In this document: piece after piece, positions 1 to 5,699 of the stretch | How the letters are laid out: every line of letters starts with the position of its first letter | Position numbering within the stretch: position 1 is the stretch's first letter | Source: an uncultured Bacilli bacterium | GTDB taxonomy: Bacteria > Bacillota_I > Bacilli_A > RF39 > UBA660 | Direction of reading: 5' to 3' | DNA length: 8,547 bases | NCBI GenBank assembly: GCA_947625365.1 | Contig: CANQNZ010000050.1 | Location: 1 to 8,547, forward strand | Translations under genes and position numbers: made by a program | The notes under the pieces: generated by a model | Told to the model about the DNA's origin: nothing | The model's database searches: none | What the model saw: the letters and a program-made list of their open reading frames with translations, nothing else

Positions 1-33
1 GATTATTATACTTATTAATTTCTTATTTTTCAT
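1..33 (-). CDS. 5' end of a probable GT2 glycosyltransferase (cut by window edge)
   Basis: An ATG at 33-31 opens a frame that stays open to the window edge and reads MKNKKLISIII. This is seen directly. A short basic lead followed by a strand of the type SIIIP(VYN) is the usual beginning of family 2 (GT-A fold) glycosyltransferases, so the inferred product is another sugar transferase of the same cluster. The start lies 9 bp after the stop of the membrane-protein gene, consistent with one transcript. The upstream purine stretch (AGGT, overlapping the end of the preceding gene) is a weak ribosome-binding site. Only 11 codons are visible, so a signal-anchor protein with a similar start remains possible. 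Confidence 0.5.
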   Translation of the reverse strand, partial: MKNKKLISIII

Positions 34-42
34 ATTTTAATA

Positions 43-1407
43 CTACCTATCTGTTTTTTTATTGCATATTCCACTTATCAAAGTAATAAGAGCCCAAGGT
101 ACAACTACCCAGAATGTAAGCACTGAAATATAAATATATCGTGTAGATGCTACTGGCATCGCCGGAGCTAAACTTATTATATTTAAAATAGAAGGGACTA
201 TTAATAAAAATAATAATTTTTTTTTATATCTTTTACATAAGTAAATTACTGCTATTAAACCTGATACTATATAGATAAATGGTCGCATTGTAATAATACC
301 TAATGTCCCATTTTGAAATTTATTTGTAACTTTCTTAGTAATTTTATTTAACCATTCTATTTTAGAATTTTCTTTTAACATAGGATATTCATCTTCATAT
401 AAATATAATTCCGACTCATTAAATAAACCAGCCACAATTGCGCCTTTTAAAGGAACAGGACTATAGAAAAATGAAGTTGTTTTTAAATAATATTTAATTA
501 CCTCAGTAGGGTGTTTAGCAAAAACCTTAGCAGCAAAAATTAGGTAATCTTTTCCATGTGATTTTAAATAGTCCATTTTTTGAGTGCCGATACTATAATC
601 CATATTATATAAATTATAAGTTGCTTTTAGAGTTTCTACATCTGTATATTTTTCCAAAGTATTTAGCTCAGAAGTACTAAGATTAACTCCATCGTTTAAC
701 ATTTTGGCAAATATATGAGTAATAGGTCCATATTTATTAGCATAATTATTTTCGCTTATGTTTAAAACGCTAAATCCTACTGTAGTTAATAATAAATATA
801 TACATATCCAGCTAGCACATATAACATAAGTTATTTTGTTTTTATGAAATAATATAATAAATATAATTGCATATAGTAACATAACTAATATACCATTGTG
901 TCTATATAGACAAATTAATACCCCTGTAATTATATAAGCTAAAACATTATACCATTTTTTTAACCAATTATTATCATTAATTATATTTAAAGTAAAGGCT
1001 ATTAATAATAAAATCCAATAAGCATATAAAGTATCTTTTAATAAATTGATAGCTAGATTATAATTTAAAGGAAAAAATGCAAATAAAATTGCTACTATTA
1101 ATAAATATTTTCGTTTAACATTATAGTATTTTTCTATTCTAGTTAAAGTATAAGCAAAAATAGATGAACCAATAATATATTGTATAATAATTATAAAGGT
1201 TGGGCTATTCCAAATTTTACTCAATAAAGAAATAAACAAAGTTACATACGCCGGATGCCAATTATCAATAACTCCCGTTTGCACTTGGTGCCACTGTACC
1301 ATAACGTCTGGAGACATAATACCGGGCCAAAAGGCAAGTAACATTATAGAAAAAACTATCACCATTGGTAACATATAAATTAATAAACTTTTGCAAGTTC
1401 TTTTCAT
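43..1407 (-). CDS. Polytopic membrane protein, probable GT-C-type glycosyltransferase (DUF6020-like)
   Basis: The protein has 454 residues and about ten hydrophobic segments (near 10-27, 68-88, 100-120, 126-142, 155-188, 192-214, 371-391, 398-416 and 425-447), with a large hydrophilic loop at about 215-370. The first external loop holds D34 in a SPDVMVQW context, followed by W50-H51-P52. Further on come K124-D125, R169-H-N-G and a late P-x-x-x-T-R-Y segment (418-424). An acidic residue just after the first helix is the known hallmark of GT-C enzymes that use polyprenyl-phosphate sugars. The pattern resembles the DUF6020 group as I remember it, but this is recognition, not a search. It begins 35 bp after the DPM1-like gene with a strong AAGGAGGT site 7 bases before the ATG, so the two are very likely co-translated. 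Inferred role: transfer of a sugar from the lipid carrier to an exported glycan on the outer face. A transporter or polymerase role cannot be excluded. Confidence 0.75.
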   Translation of the reverse strand: MKRTCKSLLIYMLPMVIVFSIMLLAFWPGIMSPDVMVQWHQVQTGVIDNWHPAYVTLFISLLSKIWNSPTFIIIIQYIIGSSIFAYTLTRIEKYYNVKRKYLLIVAILFAFFPLNYNLAINLLKDTLYAYWILLLIAFTLNIINDNNWLKKWYNVLAYIITGVLICLYRHNGILVMLLYAIIFIILFHKNKITYVICASWICIYLLLTTVGFSVLNISENNYANKYGPITHIFAKMLNDGVNLSTSELNTLEKYTDVETLKATYNLYNMDYSIGTQKMDYLKSHGKDYLIFAAKVFAKHPTEVIKYYLKTTSFFYSPVPLKGAIVAGLFNESELYLYEDEYPMLKENSKIEWLNKITKKVTNKFQNGTLGIITMRPFIYIVSGLIAVIYLCKRYKKKLLFLLIVPSILNIISLAPAMPVASTRYIYISVLTFWVVVPWALITLISGICNKKTDR

Positions 1408-1414
1408 TTTGCAT

Positions 1415-1422
1415 ACCTCCTT
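1415..1422 (-). promoter_or_regulatory. Strong ribosome-binding site of the GT-C-like gene
   Basis: On the minus strand the sequence reads AAGGAGGT, a near-perfect match to the 16S anti-Shine-Dalgarno, with 7 bases between it and the ATG at 1407. It lies in the 35-bp gap after the DPM1-like gene and fixes the start of the membrane protein. It is the strongest site in the window together with that of the 662-residue transferase. Confidence 0.85.
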
Positions 1423-1442
1423 ATATGAAAAAGAATTCGTTT

Positions 1443-2384
1443 TTAATGAATTTCTTTTACTTTTATAATATTTAAATATAATTCATATAATTGTTTATGT
1501 TTTTTATTAATAACTTCTAATATTATACCTGCTATCCATAGTAAAATAGATAGTACTAAAATTATGCTAGAAACAATTAAAGTTGGAAATCTTAATACAA
1601 GTCCAGTTCTAAAATAATCTATAAATACTGGTATTCCTAGAATTAAAGTAATAATTAATAAAATTAAACTAATTAGCGAAAAAAACATGCTTGGTTTATA
1701 TTCCTTAAATAAAGTAGCTATAGTTTTTAAAACTTTAAAGCCATCACTGTAAGTGTTTAATTTTGATTCACTGCCATCAGGTCTATCACGATAAGTAACA
1801 GGGATTTCAACTAATTTAAAATTTTTATCAACTGCGTGAATAGTCATTTCAGTTTCAATTTCAAATCCTTTAGATAAAACTGGAAAACTTTTAACAAATT
1901 CATAACTAAAAGCACGGTAGCCAGTCATAATATCTTTAACATTATTTTTAAATAATTTATTAATTAAAAATCTTACTATTTTATTGCCAAAATTATGAAA
2001 TGGCCTTTTATTTTCAGTGAAGTATGTTGATGATAAGCGGTCACCAATTACCATATCGGCCTTGCCTTCTAAGATTAAATCACACATTTCTTTGCCATTT
2101 TCAACAGGATATGTATCATCACCATCAACCATTATGTAACAATCCGCATCAATTTCTCTAAACATACTACGAATAACATTACCTTTTCCTTGTTTATATT
2201 CATATCTAACTATTGCTCCTGCTTTAGACGCTATTTTATCAGTACCATCACTAGAATTATTATCATAAACATAAATATCCGCTTTAGGTAAAGCTTTTTT
2301 CCAGTCTTTAACAACTTTTTCAATTGTGGCACTTTCGTTATAACATGGTATTAATACCGCGATTTTTTGACTTTCTTTTTTCAT
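1443..2384 (-). CDS. DPM1/GtrB-like polyprenyl-phosphate glycosyltransferase (GT2)
   Basis: This is a 313-residue GT2 enzyme that should transfer a hexose from a nucleotide sugar to undecaprenyl phosphate at the cytoplasmic face. Residues 1-230 form the GT-A domain: LIPCYNE (11-17), DNNSSDGT (41-48), the metal-binding DGDD (87-90), TGYRAFS (154-160) and GFEIETEM (173-180). The last two blocks are typical of the DPM1/GtrB/ArnC group rather than of ordinary chain-extending GT2 enzymes. Two membrane helices follow (about 234-255 and 268-290), as in GtrB-type proteins. I chose the ATG at 2384 because AGAGAGG lies 7 bases upstream. A start ten codons further out (2414) has no such site and falls inside a candidate -10 box. 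The next gene is a GT-C-like membrane protein, a natural user of the lipid-linked sugar. The sugar itself (Glc, Man, GlcNAc or other) cannot be told. Confidence 0.9.
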   Translation of the reverse strand: MKKESQKIAVLIPCYNESATIEKVVKDWKKALPKADIYVYDNNSSDGTDKIASKAGAIVRYEYKQGKGNVIRSMFREIDADCYIMVDGDDTYPVENGKEMCDLILEGKADMVIGDRLSSTYFTENKRPFHNFGNKIVRFLINKLFKNNVKDIMTGYRAFSYEFVKSFPVLSKGFEIETEMTIHAVDKNFKLVEIPVTYRDRPDGSESKLNTYSDGFKVLKTIATLFKEYKPSMFFSLISLILLIITLILGIPVFIDYFRTGLVLRFPTLIVSSIILVLSILLWIAGIILEVINKKHKQLYELYLNIIKVKEIH

Positions 2385-2391
2385 ATAGAAA

Positions 2392-2398
2392 CCTCTCT
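2392..2398 (-). promoter_or_regulatory. Ribosome-binding site that decides the start of the DPM1-like gene
   Basis: The minus strand reads AGAGAGG with 7 bases to the ATG at 2384. The in-frame upstream ATG at 2414 has only an AT-rich leader with no GGAG-like core, so initiation at 2384 (313 residues) is preferred over the 323-residue version. Confidence 0.7.
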
Positions 2399-2409
2399 TA
2401 CTGAATTTT

Positions 2410-2437
2410 ATCATATTCTTTAATGTAATTCAATCAA
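2410..2437 (-). promoter_or_regulatory. Candidate sigma-A promoter before the DPM1-like gene
   Basis: On the minus strand TTGATT (2437-2432, four of six matches to the -35 consensus) is followed after 16 bases by TATGAT (2415-2410, five of six matches to the -10). Transcription would start near 2403, giving a leader of about 20 bases that still holds the ribosome-binding site. The gap between the second fusion transferase and this gene is 90 bp, much longer than the 12-35 bp at three other junctions in the window, which leaves room for a promoter. AT-rich DNA yields chance matches, so this is a candidate only. Confidence 0.4.
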
Positions 2438-2474
2438 CAGATACTGATGTTATTTAGCACAAAAATATAATAAT

Positions 2475-4469
2475 TTACTTTTTATATTTCAAAATTAAAT
2501 CTTTGTTAATTTTACTCCATTTATCAATAAAATAAATTCCCTTTTCTGTTATTAATTTTTCATGGGCAGCACTACCACTTTTCGTAGTTTGGTGAGGTAA
2601 ATGTCCAACTCCTAAATATGGTGAATAATAAATTTCTTTTCCACTATTTCGCACCTTTAAAGAAAGGTCGGTATCTTCATAACAAGTTGGGTCATATGCT
2701 TCATCAAAGCCTTCTATTTCATTAAATAACTTCTTAGAAATTAAAAATCCACAAGTCGCTAAATAACCGATGTCTGGACGAGTTAGACAACATGGTGGCA
2801 TATACCTAAAAGCATAACTGTCCACAACATGATAAGCAAAACCTTTTTTATTAAACCAGCCTGCTCCCCAACCAATAGCTCCCACATTTAAATCTTTTGT
2901 ATAAATATCTATATAATTATCTAACCAATATTTATGGAGTATCCATTCATCGCTATCTAAGAAAACAATATAGTCTTTTGAAGCATTTTTAACTCCTAAA
3001 TTACGTCCTGATGAACAGCCATTTTTACTATTCCTTAAAATCTTTACACTTTTATTATCTTTATATTGTTTCTTCAATTCTTCATAAGAACCATCACTAC
3101 TTTGATTATCAACGACAATAATCTCATAATTATATCTTTCATTATTTTTTAGTAAAGTATCCACACATCTAAAAATTACATTGGCATTATTATAATTCAA
3201 AGTAACAACCGAAATATTGTTGTAAAATTCTTTTGGGGCTTTCTTTTCTTCAAAATTTAAAGCATCAATTAAATTTACACATCTATTATACCAATTATTA
3301 TCAGCAATAAATTTTTGACACGCTCCAACATCATTCTTAAGTTCTTTTTGAATATATTGTATCCAGTTTTTAGATGTATTACCACAATACACATTTGGAT
3401 AACTCATGATGTCGGGTAATTTTGTAGCTAGAACTAATTTATTCATAGCAATATATTCAAACACTTTCAAAGGAGAAACATATTCTCCCACTTCATCTAC
3501 TTTAAATGGTAATATTGCATAATCACAATAAGCTAAATAATTTGGTAATTCATCCTGTTTCTTCATTCCTAAAAAATAAATGTTCTTTGGTGACTTTTCT
3601 ACGATTTTTTGAATACCACTATTATCACCAATTAAAATAATTGAATAAGTGGGATACTTTTTAGCAATATCGAACACTAACTCCCAATCAAACCAAGCAC
3701 CCCATAAAGAACCATAATAGATTAAAGTTTTTTCTCCTGTTATTAAATCGTTAGGTTTAGTAAATTTCTTGTTACCATTAAATAGCTCATCATCCACAGC
3801 ATTGGGTAAATATAATATTTTGTTTTTAGGAAGTTTGTATTTTTTTAAATAATTTTCTAATTGTGAAACTAAAGGTTTAGCTGTACCAGTTAAAATACTA
3901 GCTTTTCTTAACATTAGTTTTAAAGTTTCCTCATCAAAAAGAATGCTACCTAAGTTAGACTCCCAATTATCTATATTTTCATAAACAATCTTGCATTTTA
4001 TTTCAGCTGCTACATTTAAGTATTCTTGAAACGACTTACAAGGTGCTTCAAAAATAACCATATCATTTTCTTTAAGGTCATTAGCAAAAGTATTAGATGG
4101 GTAATTTCCTATATATAAGTGCTTATTAGCAGGTATATTTAAAGTAAATTGGGTAGCTTCCGAAGAATCAAAAGCAAAAATATATTGAACTTTATATCCC
4201 ATTTTATTAAATGTTTTCGCAAACTGTGCACTTCGTTGCCCTCCCCCAATATCATAAAATGGTACTGTACCAAAAATAAAAACCTGTTTTTGTGTTTTTA
4301 ATACACAACTTTCCTTTTCATTTTTAGTTAACTTAATACTTTCATATTGTCTTTTAATTCGAAATTGATTTATCAACTTAAAATATACACAATTAAAAAG
4401 CCATGTAATAGTTTTGATAAACCCATATTCTGTATAATGATTTTTAATTTTACTCCATATCGACTTCAT
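2475..4469 (-). CDS. Bifunctional glycosyltransferase, GT4-like plus GT2 fusion (copy 2)
   Basis: This 664-residue cytoplasmic protein joins two transferases. After a basic, amphipathic lead (1-60), a GT-B domain covers about 62-405: PFYDIGGGQRSAQ (70-82), VYENIDNWE (162-170), NAVDDELF (223-230), YYGSLWGAWFDWE (251-263) and SPLKVFEY (332-339), the last being the nucleotide-sugar end of GT4-type proteins. A GT-A family 2 domain covers about 418-645: LNYNN (424-428), VDNQSSDGS (453-461), GCSSGRN (484-490), metal-binding DSD (505-507), CYEDTDLS (597-604) and H623, a layout like rhamnosyltransferase-type GT2 enzymes. Both active sites look intact, so it should add two sugars in turn to a lipid-linked glycan. 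It starts 12 bp after wecB, with a GGGAG site overlapping the wecB stop, so translation is probably coupled. It is a paralogue of the 662-residue gene (about half or more of residues identical by eye). Donors and linkages are unknown. Confidence 0.88.
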   Translation of the reverse strand: MKSIWSKIKNHYTEYGFIKTITWLFNCVYFKLINQFRIKRQYESIKLTKNEKESCVLKTQKQVFIFGTVPFYDIGGGQRSAQFAKTFNKMGYKVQYIFAFDSSEATQFTLNIPANKHLYIGNYPSNTFANDLKENDMVIFEAPCKSFQEYLNVAAEIKCKIVYENIDNWESNLGSILFDEETLKLMLRKASILTGTAKPLVSQLENYLKKYKLPKNKILYLPNAVDDELFNGNKKFTKPNDLITGEKTLIYYGSLWGAWFDWELVFDIAKKYPTYSIILIGDNSGIQKIVEKSPKNIYFLGMKKQDELPNYLAYCDYAILPFKVDEVGEYVSPLKVFEYIAMNKLVLATKLPDIMSYPNVYCGNTSKNWIQYIQKELKNDVGACQKFIADNNWYNRCVNLIDALNFEEKKAPKEFYNNISVVTLNYNNANVIFRCVDTLLKNNERYNYEIIVVDNQSSDGSYEELKKQYKDNKSVKILRNSKNGCSSGRNLGVKNASKDYIVFLDSDEWILHKYWLDNYIDIYTKDLNVGAIGWGAGWFNKKGFAYHVVDSYAFRYMPPCCLTRPDIGYLATCGFLISKKLFNEIEGFDEAYDPTCYEDTDLSLKVRNSGKEIYYSPYLGVGHLPHQTTKSGSAAHEKLITEKGIYFIDKWSKINKDLILKYKK
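2671..2722 (-). repeat. 52-bp exact direct repeat, copy in the 664-residue transferase
   Basis: This stretch is identical base for base to 5893-5944 in the paralogous gene. It encodes the segment from about residue 583 to 600 (EIEGFDEAYDPTCYEDTD), which includes the conserved ED pair of the GT2 domain. Other protein-identical segments of the two genes differ at several synonymous positions, so this unbroken run stands out. Confidence 0.9.
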
Positions 4470-4481
4470 ATTTTAAACTCC

Positions 4482-5594
4482 CTATTTTTTATTAAAATAT
4501 TCAATTATTGCATCGGCAATCCTTATACTCGCTTTTCCATCTCCATAAGGATTACTTGCTTTACTCATTTTTCTGTACTCATCTTCATCGGTTAATAATT
4601 TTTTTGTTTCATTATAAATAATCTCTTCATCAGTACCTGTTAATTTTAAAGTACCTGCTTTAATTCCTTCTGGTCTTTCAGTTGTATCGCGAAGTACTAA
4701 GACTGGTTTACCTAAAGAAGGGGCTTCCTCTTGAATTCCTCCACTATCACTCAAAATAATAAAGGATTTATTTATAAAATTATGAAAATCTAAAACTTCT
4801 AAAGGTTCTATTAGTTTTACCCTATCACAATCTTTTAATACTTCATTGGCAACTTCACGAACTTTAGGGTTCATATGAATAGGATAAACAACTTTAACAT
4901 CAGAAAATTCTTCTACTATTTTTCTTATAGCTCTAAAAATATGGCGCATTGGTTCACCAAGATTTTCTCGGCGATGAGCAGTCAACAAAATCATTCTGCT
5001 ATCACCAACCCAATCTAACACTTCATGACTATAATTATCTTTAACAGTTGTTGCCATGGCATCGATAGCAGTATTTCCTGTTATATAAATATTTTCTTTG
5101 CATTTTCCCTCTTTAATTAAATTATTAGCGCTAAGTTCAGTCGGAGCAAAGTGCATGTCGGCCATACATCCCACCATTTGTCTATTCATTTCTTCAGGAT
5201 AAGGCGAATATTTATCATAAGTTCTAAGTCCTGCTTCAACATGTCCTATTTTAATTTGATTGTAAAATGCTGCTAAACTTCCTGCAAAAGTTGTAGTTGT
5301 ATCTCCATGAACTAAAACGATATCAGGTTTAGCTTCTTTAATAATTCTTTCTAATCCTGTTAAAGCTTTAGTAGTGACATCAGCTAAAGTTTGACCCTGA
5401 GTCATAATATTTAAATCATAATTTGCTTCTATTTTAAATGTCTGTAAAACCTGGTCCAACATTTGCCTATGTTGCGCAGTTACAGCAACTATACATTCAA
5501 TTTCTTCTCTTTTTTGTAGTTCTTTTACTAACGGTGCCATTTTTATAGCTTCTGGTCTAGTACCAAAAACTGTCATTACTTTGATTTTTTTCAT
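4482..5594 (-). CDS. wecB: UDP-N-acetylglucosamine 2-epimerase (non-hydrolysing)
   Basis: This soluble enzyme interconverts UDP-GlcNAc and UDP-ManNAc (EC 5.1.3.14; also called mnaA in Gram-positive bacteria), supplying ManNAc for teichoic-acid linkage units or capsules. At 370 residues it has the normal full length. Family motifs are all present: FGTRPEAIKM (10-19), HGDTTTT (96-102, D98), GHVEAGLRT (117-125, E120), PYPEEMNRQ (131-139, E134), TAHRRENLG (205-213, H207), YPIHMNPKVR (237-246) and SDSGGIQEEAP (282-292). The named D, E, E and H match the residues known to matter in E. coli WecB (D95, E117, E131, H213). The ATG at 5594 has GTGAGGA upstream. No wecC-like dehydrogenase is visible in the window, so the product is more likely used as ManNAc than as ManNAcA, unless that gene lies elsewhere. 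It sits between two paralogous bifunctional transferases. Confidence 0.96.
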   Translation of the reverse strand: MKKIKVMTVFGTRPEAIKMAPLVKELQKREEIECIVAVTAQHRQMLDQVLQTFKIEANYDLNIMTQGQTLADVTTKALTGLERIIKEAKPDIVLVHGDTTTTFAGSLAAFYNQIKIGHVEAGLRTYDKYSPYPEEMNRQMVGCMADMHFAPTELSANNLIKEGKCKENIYITGNTAIDAMATTVKDNYSHEVLDWVGDSRMILLTAHRRENLGEPMRHIFRAIRKIVEEFSDVKVVYPIHMNPKVREVANEVLKDCDRVKLIEPLEVLDFHNFINKSFIILSDSGGIQEEAPSLGKPVLVLRDTTERPEGIKAGTLKLTGTDEEIIYNETKKLLTDEDEYRKMSKASNPYGDGKASIRIADAIIEYFNKK

Positions 5595-5640
5595 TTTGTA
5601 TCCTCACAATCTATTCGATTTATCAAGTTTCCTATAATTG

Positions 5641-5669
5641 ATTATATAATATTTATATTTATTTAGCAA
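5641..5669 (-). promoter_or_regulatory. Candidate sigma-A promoter of wecB
   Basis: On the minus strand TTGCTA (5669-5664) is followed after exactly 17 bases by a perfect TATAAT (5646-5641). The spacer is AT-only. Transcription would begin near 5634, giving a leader of about 40 bases before the wecB ATG at 5594. The 105-bp gap in which it lies is the longest between genes in the window, and no terminator hairpin is seen in it, so wecB could be read both from this site and from upstream. The match is good, but AT-rich spacers produce such matches by chance. Confidence 0.5.
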
Positions 5670-5699
5670 ATTTCCCTGCTTTTAATATATAATAAAAAA

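Noticed and set aside
2384..2414. N-terminal extension MIKFSKRGFY on the DPM1-like protein
   Set aside because: It has no ribosome-binding site, its ATG overlaps a candidate -10 box, and the ATG at 2384 has a well-placed AGAGAGG.
2431..2447. Weak inverted repeat CAACAG / CTGATGTT after the 664-residue gene as a terminator
   Set aside because: The arms pair imperfectly and no T-run follows, so a terminator cannot be supported.
4347..4595. 82-codon open frame on the plus strand
   Set aside because: It lies antisense across the junction of the 664-residue transferase and wecB, both of which are strongly supported, and its translation has no recognisable motif.
2450..5667. Shared word GCTAAATAA (minus strand) downstream of both fusion genes, at 2458-2450 and 5667-5659, as a remnant of a larger duplication
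   Set aside because: Nine AT-rich bases at different distances from the two stop codons (16 and 32 bp) are too little to show homology of the flanks.
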